A DNA stretch of 64,000 bases, taken from positions 248,001 to 312,000 of the forward strand of contig JAALGZ010000035.1 in the NCBI GenBank assembly GCA_015227615.1, read 5' to 3'. The DNA is from Labyrinthula sp. Ha (Eukaryota > Sar > Bigyra > Labyrinthulida > Labyrinthulaceae). Each line of letters begins with the position of its first letter. Positions within the stretch are counted from its first letter, which is position 1. The notes beneath the pieces are model-generated. The model worked only from the letters and a program-made list of their open reading frames with translations, did no database searches and had not been told where the DNA came from. The translations under genes were made by a program, and so were the position numbers. Positions 37,900 to 50,100 of this stretch are shown here, piece after piece.

Positions 37900-40800
37900 A
37901 GGTTCCAGAATAGTTGTTTCACGTGCTGCGTCTAGTTGAGCATCCACTGTTTCCTATTCACTGAAGGGTTGGATCCGTTGTTCTGCGAGTTCAAAGACAT
38001 TTATATATCCATCATGCAGGTTGAAGTTCATGTTATCCAAGTTATCTATTTTCTCTTTTGTATTTTTAGAAAGTTCGTTGAGTATCTTCTTGATGGTGAC
38101 CGTGATGTTCCAGTTGTGGCAGTTTTATAATAGAGGTGAGAGTGCTAGTGACAAGAAGATCCTCCTTCAGATTTTTTGTTCAAGATGGTCGACTACAGGA
38201 GGTAGTTGAATTGGTTCAGGTCACTTTTTGCCCTTGTTATCTTGTCCAAGACTGCTTTTTCAACCAAACCCAAAGTGTTAAGTACTGCTCCAAGATATTT
38301 CATCTTGGTTGTTCCTTGTATTGTTTGGCCATTGACTTCTATACTTGGGACTTTCTTCCTGAGTAAACTGGTCAATATATCTTCTTCGCGTGAAACTGCT
38401 AGGGTTTTTGTTCTTGGACGGTTCTTTGTCCCATCACAGTATCTAGAAGCCCGGTGAATATTCAAGCATCTTGCAGTTTGAAGAAAACGGTCAAACATTT
38501 CATAACAAACTTTCACAGAACTCTATTGATCAAAGCGTCATATATATTTTCTTGTATTTTAGGTACTTTCACCATGTACATGATATGTGTTTTATTGAAA
38601 TTTATTCCCAGACCAGTGATGTATTTAAGTTCATTAAGTTGTTGAGCAAGATCTATTACTTGAAAGTCATATTTAATAAACCTAACTACATCTCTGCAAA
38701 AGCCATAAGTTGTAGTTGCTCAGTCCCTAGGCTTAATTTTTCATATGTATTATCTTTTAGGCGATGTATAATACTGTCCAGTGCCAGAATAAAGAGAATT
38801 TGTTGTAAGCTGTCACTTTGCCTGACTCTATTTAGAATCCTTGTTATTTTTCATTCTTTCTCTCCTTCAACTACTTTAACTTTTGCCATAGAGGTACATG
38901 ATCTTTTTTATTAATGAATTAGGTACTCCATGTTGTATGAGCGAAAGACGGATAGAGCTGTGTGAAACTGAGTGAAAAAGCTTTCTTGAAGTCAATAAAA
39001 AGCATCTTGTGTCCCCGTTTCTCCGCTATACTTTATGTAATTATTCTTTTCAGTATTTCGATATTGTTGGTTGTCACATGATGTTTACAAAAATCTGCTT
39101 GATATGAAGGTATTTTTTCAGCTACGTTCTCTAGTCGATTATTGATGATTTTGTTGACATTTTGAAGAAGCTTTGCAGCAGCATTATTGGTCTGTAAGAC
39201 AAGGCATTTCGTTTCTCACCCTTACCTTCATCTAGGAATAATACTATTCCTAGATAATATCCTGCTTCTTCATTTTCTTAAGGTTTCCTATTATAAAAAA
39301 TCTTTGGATGACTTTTATTAGATGTTTTTGAAGTCTTATAGAATAATTGAGAACTTCATTTATGACTTCATCATTTCCGCTGGCTTTGTTGTTCTTGATT
39401 GATTTTAGGATGTTGATGATTTCTTCTTTACTTGGAACATTGCATGAAACTGTGCAGCCGGTTTGAGAATTTAAGTTGAGTTGTCTGTGGTAATGTTGTA
39501 TTTCTTCTGCAGTCATATTCTCTCTTCGTTGAGTTGGATATTTTTGGGGCTCTCGGGTATGTTCCCGCAATGTTTTCAGTCTCTTTTGCACTGGTATGGT
39601 ATTACTTTCTCCGTCTTTAGTTATTCTCCCGAAGTTACTTTTCTTCCTCTGAAACATTTTCATTATTCTAAAGGCTTGACGAGAGTTTTTGATGATGTTT
39701 TTTTTGTCAGTTGCTGGACACATCTTGTCCAAATACGCGTTTCTGTCAGCAATGTAGTCGTTTCTGACATCTCTGGACCTCTTTCTTCTTTCTTCCTGTG
39801 AAGCTGTGTTAAACATTTGTATTCTTTAACTTGTTGAGTTTAAGAGTTGCTAATGAATTCTATCGGTGAAAGCCCTTGCGTTTCTTGGACGGAAACAGTT
39901 CTTCTGTTATTTCGCTTGATGCTTTTGTGAGTTAGATGTAATCCACCTCTTCGGTTTCAAGTTCAGTATTCTTCAATTTACATTGCAGAGCTTCGTCAAA
40001 CTGTTTTCTGCACGTCTCTAGATAGGTTAATACATCTTTTTCTGTGTTGTATTTAGGTTTGATGTTGTGGCGTGTGAGGTTGACGGAGATTTGTATTCCC
40101 ATGTGATCTTTTGGTTCATGCAGCCAGGAGGCTTTGCTAATCTTTCTGGTTACTTTGAAGGGTTTGATTGCTGCGGGTTCGTTGGTGTCAAAGAGAGCTA
40201 TTTATAATGATTTTTTCTGCTTGTTCAATGGCTTGAAGGTTGTATGTCTTCTGGATCCTTTCTTTTCTGTCTTGTACCTGTGATTTACTCTGTCCATCGT
40301 GTGTACCGTTAGGACCTGGGGAACACAGTAGTAGCCACTGTACCATTAGGATCTGTGGAATGATAGGAGCAGTAAACCGCTGTAGCGTACCGCTAAGTTG
40401 GTCAAGTAGGGCAATAGTAAAGGTATAAATAGAGTAATATGGTTGGTAGATAGGATTAGTCATCACTGTATAGGATAAGGCCATAGTAAAGAATCCAACC
40501 AACCACGAATTAAGAAAAGGGAATAAAGATATCACGAAAGGCCGATCAATACTAAGTTTAATGACTTAGAATTGGTGCACGTATTCTGGAGCAGAAACCT
40601 TTCCAACGTCTTTTTATTCCTGTTGCTTCTTAAGGTCATCCCGTACTTGTTGCTGGCGTTTTTTTCATGCTCTCTTGACCTGAGCGTTCCCATTGCCTCC
40701 AATAACTATGAACCACCTCTTCTTCACTGTTTTCATTACCTTTTCTTGTAGCTTTTCCAGAAATTTCTTGTGCTGCTGGGCCGGTAATTCACTATGAGAT

Positions 40801-41150
40801 ACGTGCACATTCCATAAAAAGTCTTTTGTTTTTACTTGACCTGTTCTTAATAGCTAGAATCTTGTCGCTCACTCTGTAGGTGTCACTTACATCATGGAGG
40901 AGTTCCTGCCACACATAGGTCGTTGCGCTACTGGAATTGAAGTTGGCTTGTGAGACAAACCACCTTCCTTTTCCGTTCTGACTGGCATTTTGGTTTTGCT
41001 TTGTCAATTCTTTCAACACTTTGTGTCCAACTTCTTGAAGTAAGATCAGTAGGGACGGAAGTTCGTAAACAAGGTTTACTATTGTAGAGAGAGTTTGTAT
41101 TGAACTAGATCGCCGATGTTGAGCAAGATTACTTGGACGCCCACTTTTTG
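37900..41150 (-). mobile_element. Degraded LINE with AP-endonuclease and reverse transcriptase (RTE-like)
   Basis: Read on the minus strand, the parts occur in the correct order but in shifting frames with many stops. The endonuclease start is near 41080 (SLLILLQEVGHKVLKELTKQ), the core at 41019-40792, a WFIVIGGNGNAQ-like GDFNA strand at about 40740, and a DHMGIQISVNL segment at about 40100 resembling the closing SDH motif. The RT follows: PSKEEIINILKSIKNNKASG (about 39450), a YRPI motif (about 39200), LFIDFKKAF (about 39000), RVRQSDSLQQILFILALDSI (about 38830), QLMAFAEM in place of FADD (about 38720) and LGINFNKTHIM (about 38600), with a thumb-like stretch near 38300. It is dead. Endonuclease plus RT without an evident RNase H suggests an RTE-like clade. 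Bases 37000-37900 may hold its 3' tail. Confidence 0.82.
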
Positions 41151-41460
41151 TTGGCTCGTGAAGTCTGGGAGCCCCTGGAGGCGCTGAGTTGACGTAAGCT
41201 TAAACTCAGAAACAACTTGTATCATTTTTTATTTACCCAAAATTTTCTTTCTCTTTATTTAACTATGCCCAAAGTAAAACAAGAGTCTGTCCTCTTTGTA
41301 AAGTCTTCACTAGACCGTTAAGAAATATTTAAAGTCCTATTGAACCTGTTCAATCAACAAAAATAAAGTTCTATCTTATCACAGCGATAACAACGCAAAA
41401 ATAGGTTATAAATGAAGATATTGAATATCTTTTTTCTTAGAGCAGTACAGAAGAAGGAGA

Positions 41461-42800
41461 ATGAGTCTAAGGAAACAAGTTAGAGAGGAGCTTATAAAAG
41501 AGGAAGGGAGAAAATTTACAATCTACAATACAGCAGCAGTTTCGCCTATGTTTGGGGTTGGACATAGAATCAGGGAAGATAATCCAGAATATGGGTTCCC
41601 TGATAAGACTCCAGTCTCAGAAGAGCGGGGAATCAGGCTTTCGAACAGGATTTGGATAGAGCAACAAACGAAGCAAGAGAGTTGTACGCAGAGTGTTTTG
41701 ATAATTTACCACAAGCTGCTCAAGTGGTTTTGATTCGTATGGCGTTTAGTATGGGAGGGAAGCGCTTGGGAAAGTTTGTGAAGATGAAAACTGCAATTAT
41801 AGAAAAGGATTGGAAAAGAGCTGCGGAAGAAGGAAGAGATAGTATTTGGCATAGGTACTTTCCACAAAGGAATGAAAATTTTATGAAAGTTTTTGATGAA
41901 CTAGCTAAAAAGGAAACATCTGATAGTGCTGTGAAGACTTCTTTTGTTATTAAGAATGAGCCAGGAAAGAATAGGGTTTCTAAGCTGTCTATGTCATCTA
42001 TTAACAATAAGAGTTGCTCAACTGAAAAAGAAACTGAGGAGCTCCAAGAAGATTGGATTCAAGCACGGAAGAATGCTAGAGAAGTATACGAGAGCACCTT
42101 TGTCCTGTTACCTAACAAAGCACAAGAAGCTTTAACAGATATGGCGTATGTCTTGGGGAAGCAAGGATTAGCATCGTTTGTATTATTCAAAGAGGCCGTA
42201 GAAAATAAAAACTGGGAAAAAGCGGGGATTGAAGGAAGAGATAGTGCATGGAATGCTAGAGACCCTGAGACTGCGGGTAGAATATTTAGAGCATTTGATG
42301 AGTTACATGAGGAAACAATGAAAAGGCAGCAGAAAGAGTCAAAGGAAATGTCGAAGACAGGTTGCATGTTGGGAGGAAGTTGTATAGGTTGTGTTAAGGT
42401 GCTGTTTTGGAAGAAAATAAGCGTTCAGTAGGAATCTGATATAATACAAAAGTCTTATTTACCAGGAAGAAGGGCAGTTGCAAGAGAATCGGCAAGAACA
42501 ATTTATGAAGAAATATTCGATGAGCTTCCTTTTAAGGCACAAGAGGCATTGACTGAGATGGTAATGGCGGTTGGAAAGCTTGGGTTGGAATCATTCGTTC
42601 GAATGAAAGTTGCTATTCAGAGAAGAGACTGGAGAGAGGCAGCATTTCAAAGTAGAGACAGTAGATTCCATGCAAGAGGCAGGGAAACTTGCGAAAGAAT
42701 TATGAAGAATTTTGAAGAACTTGCTTTAGATGAAGATAATGAAATACATACGACGGCAGGTCCAATTGTTGTGCTATCCAATATACCTCTTGCTGAATAA
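41461..42800 (+). CDS. Phage-type lysozyme (GH24) with three tandem C-lobes
   Basis: The start is ATG at 41461. The N-terminal lobe resembles T4-type lysozyme (ELIKEEGRKFTIYNTAAVSP, then MFGVGHRIREDNPEYG and TPVSEER), so the fold is GH24, which cleaves peptidoglycan. The catalytic Glu (Glu15) is present, but the T4 Asp20 and Thr26 positions read Thr24 and Met30. The helical C-lobe occurs three times: FEQDLDRATNEARELYAECF, then QARKNAREVYESTFVLLPNK, then ARESARTIYEEIFDELPFKA, each followed by a VLGKQGLASFV-like helix and a RDWREAAFQSRDSRF-like tail. The frame slips by one base beside GGGG at 41627-41630. One more G gives VSEERGNQAFEQDLDRA, so a homopolymer miscall is likely. A 33-nt intron (42399-42431, phase 0), which contains the only other stop, links repeats two and three. 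The gene has no secretion signal. Its family origin in phages suggests horizontal acquisition. Confidence 0.75.
42399..42431 (+). other. Predicted 33-nt intron in the lysozyme gene
   Basis: The intron runs from AAG|GTGCTG to TTCAGTAG|GAA in phase 0. It contains the in-frame TAG that would end the protein after two C-lobes. The length equals that of the helicase intron and of the intron at 51224-51256. The alternative is a genuine stop. Confidence 0.5.
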
Positions 42801-44565
42801 CATGTGTACTGAGGATTATGAAAGTCCATGAGACTTAAAGAAGAAGTTTATTTCTTGGCAGTTGGCTAATGTATTCCATTTACTGAAGTATTTTGCTGTA
42901 TTATCACGTTTTCGTTTGTGTTATTTATGTAATGAAGATTTGGTATTATAGACTCTATTCTGAAGAAATTGTTGAATAGATGCTTTTGTACTTTGGTTGG
43001 TTTGTGATATTAAAGGTTATTCCTTATTAGCGAACTATGTTATACAGTCTGTTGTACTAGAACTGTATTATATTCTGTGGTTCTGTAACTACTATTGTAC
43101 TTAGCTGTCCTGTGAATAGAAATGTCTGGTTATATCGTTTTATGACCACTTTCTGAGTCTTCAAGTGCCTAATTATGCATGCCTAGTCTTGAAGTTTCCA
43201 TTCTAAGCATATAGAGTTGAATTCATTAATACCTGAGTTAGAAAACCAAACCATAAGAGAAAACATCTAAGTGCTACTACTAACTATTAACTGTTGTGGG
43301 GTAACCTTTTATGATGGTTTTATCATTTCCTTTCAGACTCTTGCCTTGATACTGTAGCAGACCAAAGTGGTTGCAAGTTTACCTTTCTCAAGTATAATGG
43401 GTTTAAATGGAAACTATATTGAACAATGACCTATCTAATTATTGTGAACTCTAAGGATTCGTACTGATGATTGTTGCATATCTCTTCTGAAGTCACTTGA
43501 GTACTACTGATAAAAATTCCAAAAACAGAATACAGATTTGGCAATCTGCTTATACTTTTCTTCACCTGCGTTTTCTTTCAAATATGTATATACTTTCTAA
43601 AACTGCTTGCTAGCTCTAAATCTATATCGCTCTTATTTTTCTACCGCTTGATAAGTAAAACATAACTCTTTTTACTATCTGTTCCTTTCAAAAAGATAAT
43701 CTGGAATTCGAAAATTTTGTATTTCACTTTAATTATAAGATATCACTACACCAGGAACCATATCGGCTTTGAATGTTGGTATACAACAAGTACATCTGCA
43801 TGCTGGGATTATCATATCAAAATCAATCCTTTTCCCGTGAATATTCTAAATTTAGATTATATTCAGTTATTAAAAACATCTGATAAATATTGTTACATAG
43901 CTTTTAATTTCAGAAACTCCGACTCCCCTTTAGGATAGAAATTAAAACTGTTTATAAGTTCTACTTTATATAGTTTGCTTGCCTTAATCAAGTTCCTATT
44001 CACACAACTTTTTGTTTTTAATAAATTCCATTTAACTAGTTTATTGTACTCCCTGACATAGATTGGGAAATTTACTGCTTAATCCTCAAGATTATCACAC
44101 CAAGACCTCTTCGGAGTTTCTCTTACGAGTTTGAATACAGTATCCCACGATTACAGCGCATATAATTATCAAAGAGTCTTTTCAAATAATAAAACAATAG
44201 AAGAGCTATCTCTATTCCAGTATTAAAAGTTTGTTCATATTATTTTTGATAAATCCAGCTTCATGTCAAATTTGTAGATTCATTTTTCGGTGTTCATATT
44301 GTTTCCATAAGTTGCAGAAGTGTAATAATAAATTATAAAGTGCTTTAGATGATATATAGCAATTCTACTCAATTAGATCTTTCTATAGGCTAACGCAAGA
44401 AAATTTATATAGCCATAATTGTTTTATTGTTTTTCATTTCTTCATAAGCAAAACCATAACTCTACCGGTAGTAATATCATTATGTATTATGGCGTACTAA
44501 TAATTCCATCCAAATTACCGGAATTCAACAAATATTTTGGGCAATCAGTGTAAAAATAAACGAGA
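42801..44565. other. Intergenic region without a recognised feature
   Basis: This AT-rich sequence between the lysozyme and glycosyltransferase genes has no conserved frame, RNA or repeat that I can support. It presumably holds the lysozyme 3'UTR and the glycosyltransferase promoter. Confidence 0.5.
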
Positions 44566-45756
44566 ATGAAAAACAATTTTTGGATGAGACTGCTAATGTT
44601 GGCTTTCTTAGTTGGCCTGGTCTCTTTCCTATCCTTCTGGAATCATGAAAAGTATGAACAAAATTTTCAACCTGAGGAAATAAATACAAAAGTTATGAAC
44701 ATGGAAAGCTTCAGAGAGTACAGATTGGGTAGTTTTCATCAACAAGTCGCAGAACCTCAGTTGTACCATATTATTCTCAGCTACAAAACTTTATACTCCT
44801 GGTATTTTTGTGTTATAGAAAGTCTAGCAATTCAGTTGTCAAATAGTTCAACAACTTCAGATATCAACGTTTGGATTGTCACTTTAGAAAGCCTCCAAGA
44901 AAAGAAAACTGAATTAGAAGCTTTGGAGAACATAGTTAAACGATCAAAAAACCTTATTATCAGATTTAGAGAAATTGATGAGAATATAATATTTGAAGGA
45001 ACACCTTTGGATGATTTTTTTAGGCGCCCAAAAAATGCATCTGCTTTAGCTGCACGTCAGAAAGTATGGGGCAAACTGGAGATGCAAAATCGAGCGAATG
45101 GTTTAAGAATCGCTCTAGTTTATAAGTTAGGTGGGATGTACCTAGATGCGGATTTTATTGTGATGAACGATGTCTCCGAGCTCCATGATGGATTGGCTAA
45201 GCAGGAGGCAGATGGCATAGCTGCGTATAACAACGCGTTCTTCAAGTTCGAGAAAAACAGTGAGTTTTTGAAACTTGCTTTAGCTGAGTTCGTTCGTGGA
45301 TATAAAGATGTATGGGGTATACAGGGGCCACAGCTGATGACTCGAGTAATTAGAAAGCATTGCAGAGGAGACAGTAATCCTCCGACGCTTGAACCCTTCG
45401 ATCTTCAGTGCACTGGACGGGGTGGTAGGGGTTTAATAAAACCAACGTTTAGCCTTGCTAGCTGGGGTAAAAGAAATGGATATTTTTATCGAGGTGGTGA
45501 TGCGTATAAACCTTGGCCTCCACCTAAATCAATGCCTCAGGAAGAACAAGAACGAGTGTATGAGATTTTCCTGAACCCAAAAAAATATTGTTATGCCATG
45601 CACTTGTCTCATACTTCAACGAAAAAGAGGGAAATGGAACTTTGTAACAGTGGCTTTGGCAAATATAAAAAGGTTCTTCGAGGACACCTTCGGTTTCAGT
45701 TTTGTCCTGCGATTATGGGGATTATGGAGGCTACTAAAAACTGCAACTTTAATTAA
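44566..45756 (+). CDS. DXD-motif glycosyltransferase (GT32/alpha-1,4-galactosyltransferase type), type II membrane protein
   Basis: The 396-residue product starts with a short basic tail and one hydrophobic helix (LLMLAFLVGLVSFLSF, residues 9-24), the plan of a Golgi type II protein. The luminal part has the sugar-binding domain: a Rossmann-like start (YHIILSYKTLYSWYFCVIES), a QNRANGLRIALVYKLGGMYL helix-strand unit and the metal-binding DAD (residues 194-196 in YLDADFIVMND). The C-terminal half (GIQGPQLMTRVIRKHC, then CYAMHLSH) resembles the Gb3-synthase region of A4GALT-like enzymes. It should transfer a sugar from a nucleotide sugar to a glycan or lipid with a divalent metal; the substrate is not predictable. 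No intron is needed. The ATG at 44566 is the first in frame. Confidence 0.85.
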   Translation: MKNNFWMRLLMLAFLVGLVSFLSFWNHEKYEQNFQPEEINTKVMNMESFREYRLGSFHQQVAEPQLYHIILSYKTLYSWYFCVIESLAIQLSNSSTTSDINVWIVTLESLQEKKTELEALENIVKRSKNLIIRFREIDENIIFEGTPLDDFFRRPKNASALAARQKVWGKLEMQNRANGLRIALVYKLGGMYLDADFIVMNDVSELHDGLAKQEADGIAAYNNAFFKFEKNSEFLKLALAEFVRGYKDVWGIQGPQLMTRVIRKHCRGDSNPPTLEPFDLQCTGRGGRGLIKPTFSLASWGKRNGYFYRGGDAYKPWPPPKSMPQEEQERVYEIFLNPKKYCYAMHLSHTSTKKREMELCNSGFGKYKKVLRGHLRFQFCPAIMGIMEATKNCNFN

Positions 45757-45869
45757 GCTGAATTTTATATATAGATAAGCCTAGAATTCGATGTGGACCA
45801 TTTTGTGAAGATGTGAAGTCAGAGTTTAAGTTTTGTCAAATTTTATTATAGATTTGAACTCATCTTTTA

Positions 45870-46200
45870 TTGCGAATACTTCACCCGCTCTTGCAGTCAG
45901 CTTTATTGGATCCTGGATTAAGGTTATGAAACGCATCCTCTAAATCAAGGGTTAGCAACGGTCATTCTCGGTTAGAGATTATAGCTAAATTTGAGAATAA
46001 TTTTGGTTTAAGTTCAGGATATACCTTTTAATTGCTTATGCTGCTGATGTGCTTGTCTTTAGAAGAAAATTGCGAAGTGAATGCACTCCAAGAATAAACA
46101 GGCTGAGGAATAATATATTTTGCTGGTCGTCTGAGAGCGTTCAGATTCTGCTCGGTTTAGATTATTCTACAGATAAACCCTAAAATAGCTGCTTACTTTT
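45870..46200 (+). mobile_element. Reverse transcriptase fragment (non-LTR-like)
   Basis: The plus strand reads FIGSWIKVMKRIL, then about 40 codons later LIAYAADVLVFRRKL, which matches the LINE-type RT series WI...ML and YADDVLVF with one catalytic Asp changed. The frames between are broken. Only this part of the element is recognisable and its ends are unknown. It is not obviously the same family as the LINE at 38-41 kb. Confidence 0.45.
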
Positions 46201-46749
46201 CTCAGTTAGTTCCCATAGCTTCTGCATTTGGGTTAGTTGATCTCCTTTACCAGTCCGGATAAGTCATAACTAAATTTAATAGCCAAAAGTATATACTCAC
46301 CTTGGCATTCCCTAAATTCATGATTTTCTTATACATCCAAATAGGGGTATAAAAAGCAATTGCTTTTACATACTAATTTAAGTTAAGTGAAGAATAGAAC
46401 CTTAAACTTTGTTTATTTTAGTACTTGGTAGTAAAGACTTTAAAGTAAATGGTTTAAACAATTTGACAGCGAGTCTGGTGCTTTAAATTCCATTGCTCTT
46501 AATTCAATTTATGACTGGAAATTGGTTTAATATATTAAGAATTTAAAATAATGACGCAACATTGGGTTCCTCTTTACTGAACTACTCTACAGCATTAACG
46601 CAGCATGTTACGAGAATGAAACTAGCTTAGAACTAAAGGGGGAATTATGTTTTCAATGTGAAGACATGATAGACCAGCATTAGAAAAATGATAACAATTA
46701 CCATTTATTTGAAAATAGCCCTGCAAAACCTAATATATGGCAACCTTAC

Positions 46750-47650
46750 GACAACTAAGTAATTTCAGTATCTTTTGAAAAATGTCTTAAATAAGAATAC
46801 AGTTTTAAGGGAACTATTTGGGTTTCTTTCAACACAATCAGAGTCATTAGATATAACAGGTAAGAACTAATAGATATGACAGGAAAGTAAGCACTGCATT
46901 GAAGATATAGCGCCATGCATATGCGGCCTGAGCATGCTCTTCTGTTCAAACTTGCTGATGATTACTGTCAGGATAAACCTTAGTAGCTAAATAGAAGTAG
47001 AGTTCTCTACTAGGTTGTAATGAGAACCAGAGAGAACCTAAGAATAATGAGCTTGGGTGTCTTTGATTAAATTTCAGCTATTCGCCAGACATTACAAGAG
47101 TGCTAAGTCCGAATCCCCATTCCCAGAGTAGAGTTAAAGTATGCAATTTAAGTAGATTACATGGAAGCACATTAAATTTTCCCTGCAAGATCTTTGGTAT
47201 ATCGCGCCTGAGATGTTATACTTCTTTCAGGGTTTTTCTTAATAATACCTTAGTTCGTGTGCCTGGGATCAGATTGCAGAACTTTTTGTACATTGATAAG
47301 AAATCTATGTTTGATGAAGTGAGGATGAGCAGAGCACGATTCATAAATGCTGTTGTTTTTTGAAACAACTGAGAACGAAAAAGAAGATTATGTAGTTCTT
47401 TCAAGATTGTTCCAATTAGCTGATCCAAAACAAGAATATGACTTCCTCACTGGTATCTTGAGGAAAACATAATTAATAATACTGATTTCAATAGGTGCTA
47501 TAAGTCACCTATGGTGCGCTAGATTGCCACCATTAGTATTGACCTTATCAACTATAGATTTTTACGTGAATGGACAAGAATTTTCAGGATATGATCTGGT
47601 GAAGAGTCTTATACTGTTTTCAATTTCATTTAATATTTCATCTAATCAGG
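46750..47650 (+). pseudogene. Broken membrane-transporter-like coding remnant
   Basis: Several plus-strand pieces read as protein: KNTVLRELFGFLSTQSESL (about 46800), an 87-codon frame at 47100-47363 ending FDEVRMSRARFINAVVF, a continuation ETTENEKEDYVVLSRLFQLA one base out of frame beside a run of six T, and HLWCARLPPLVLTLSTIDFY with about 30 further residues (47500-47650). The last resembles the W..P.LV...T...YV.G segment in the first membrane domain of ABCC/MRP transporters. Some stops could lie in tiny introns (for example 42 nt, ending at AATAG 47493), so a live gene with a homopolymer error is possible. No ATP-binding domain was found. The identity is weak. Confidence 0.35.
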
Positions 47651-47699
47651 GGGAATAAGTGATTGACAGCACAGGTTCAATGCAGTCACAACTCTGAAA

Positions 47700-50100
47700 A
47701 ATAAGTAGAATCTGTGAATTAAAAAGTGTTTTACTGCAAGTTCTACTTCAGTTCTATTTTATTTCTCTATTTAACAGGTTTGAGAAAGTCGGAGCAATAA
47801 GGATATTATGCTTTGCGAACGGGTTCAAGTAGCATAATTCTTGGATTTCTGTTAGATTTCTATCACTGAAGTAAAATTAAGTGCAGTTTATCATTCTAAC
47901 TAGGTCTGAACAGATATTTGTCTAGTTTAAGTAGTCTTGTAATGACCACCACCCCGTTCATACCCGGCTTACGACTCTCTAAGCGAAAGATATTTCCTAC
48001 TTCATTTAGCACATGATTAAATTTATTCAGCATGGAACTTGGGTTGCATTGAATCAGATCAGAGAACTGATTATTGAATTAGAAATAAATATTAATTTCT
48101 CATTTTTCAATGAATCCAAAAGCGCCCACAAGCTGATAACATGACTTAGTGTATTTTTAAGTTTCATATACTTTAGCACTTTTTCACAACTTCACGAAGC
48201 ATTCTAGCTTTGAAGTCTGATAAAGAAAAAATTTGTATCAAACACTATGTTGACCGCTATCTATACTAAAATATTGTTAATGTGGTATCTGATACAAACT
48301 GTTCCCCATTAGTAGAAAAATTTTGTTCTGCGACTCTAGCATGCGAACTAAACTTTTCTTAACAAATAAATATGAGTACATTTGTGTCATAAGAAAATCA
48401 TCAACTCTTCCGCACGATGATTTGCAGCACATAGTCCGTATGTTCAGGGAACCTTTGTCTCCAAATGCTGTCTAGTTCTGTGTACCCCTGTATCTCAAGG
48501 GAGATAAGTTAATGAGGCCACTAGAAAGATAAGAAAGAAACTGGAACTAGAATTCCTGAGAATGAAGCGAAATCTCCGCCAGAACTTCAGCAGAGAGCTT
48601 TCCGCAGTCTAGCGAAACGAACTGAAAGAAGGCGACTTCAGAATAGTGAGACGTGTCAGTGAAAAACGCCAGAGCCAGAAAACAAACACCATATTGAGGA
48701 AATAACTGAGAGTGGTGTGCACGCTCTAATCCTGAAATTACCTTGACCATCTAGAGAACTTTCTACCATTCAATAGAAACAAAATGCGTTCGCATTCAAA
48801 GGCCAACAATCTAATGATAATACCTTTCATAACACTGTTTCCGCAAGAAAACGCAATTGCAGTCCCACTACCTGGTGTCTAATGAACTTTAACTAGACGC
48901 GCCTTGTAATTTCTTTTTTGCCTCCCACTCCACCTTATGAGCTTAGACCTGAGCAGCAATCTCAGTTCAACTTCCATTAAGTTTCACCAGCTTCATCTCA
49001 TAATTACACTTGAAAATTGGAGCATCGGAAAGTGGAAATCAACCAGAACATAAAGATCTGGAAAAGAAACTTACTCAAAATCCTAATACTAACTTCCCAT
49101 TAAAGCTCTAAGTCTTAACGATGATAAATACTCTCTAAATTGTGGTAATCCACCGCCTGTTCAGGTGAATTTAATGTCAGAGATCAGTTTAGAAAGATGA
49201 ACAATTTTCCGATCATGCTTGAAGCTGAAACCCATCATATCATCTACTCAATCTACAATAATCATGTGCCAATATGTACATTATTGCAAGAGGCTCCCAC
49301 TGTCGCGAGCCAGCAGTCAGTTTAGTTCTTGAAATCTATTCTTTTTTCGCGCTAACCATGAATCTGTCACCCATCGCAGAATTAACTTCTTTCTTGGGAG
49401 ATCATGAAATGACACCAAATTTAAACTCGAGTAACTACCTGTGCAACCTCACGAGCTGCAATCCAACCTCTGTAAAAACATTTCTTGAGGAGTTTTTCGA
49501 GTTGTATAGCCTTGAGACTCGGCTTTTGAAAACTGTGATTCATTATACTCGCACTTACCCTTAACAAGTACTTGCTCTCCGCTCCAGCAGTAATTTTGTA
49601 CTTACAGGCAGTCAATCATTAAAAGTAAGGTCTAAACACCTTCTATTGGGTAAAGAATAGTGAGAAATATCTTAAAACTACCCAAAAAGTTCAAATTCTT
49701 TCTACCCAACTTCTTAGTTCTTGGTTACGTCAACCTAAGTTCATTTTACAAAGCAGTTTTCTATTCCCAAGTCTCAAGATAATGTACTGTCAAAAAAATA
49801 TTTCCAGCTGCAAGCTAACACAGAACGAGTACTTTGCTCATTCTAAGTCACTACATCAGTTTAGCCCAAATATGCCAATAAGCGCTCTGTTTTTTTTACT
49901 CCGGGGTCAGATACTCCTCGCGATGTCATTGGTCAGATCGGTTTCCCAATTTTTTTTTTTAATACTTCGTTTGAACAATCGATGCACAGAACAATGATTT
50001 CCAATACTTGGACAAAAACCGAAGGAGCTGAGAACAAAGTGAAGTGTACTAGAAGATACCAAATAAATATTAATAATTAAAAAACATTAAAATGTGGAGA
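47700..50100. other. Region with unidentified broken coding pieces
   Basis: Plus-strand stretches such as EFLRMKRNLRQNFSREL and RIVRRVSEKRQSQKTN (about 48530-48700), and a 96-codon frame at 49274-49564 (NPTSVKTFLEEFFELYSLET), look like protein, but none has an identified domain. They may belong to one decayed gene or mobile element. Confidence 0.3.

Noticed and set aside
41614-41648. A 35-nt or 23-nt intron to explain the frame slip in the lysozyme gene
   Set aside because: It would delete the conserved VSEER segment, whereas one added G restores the family match on both sides.
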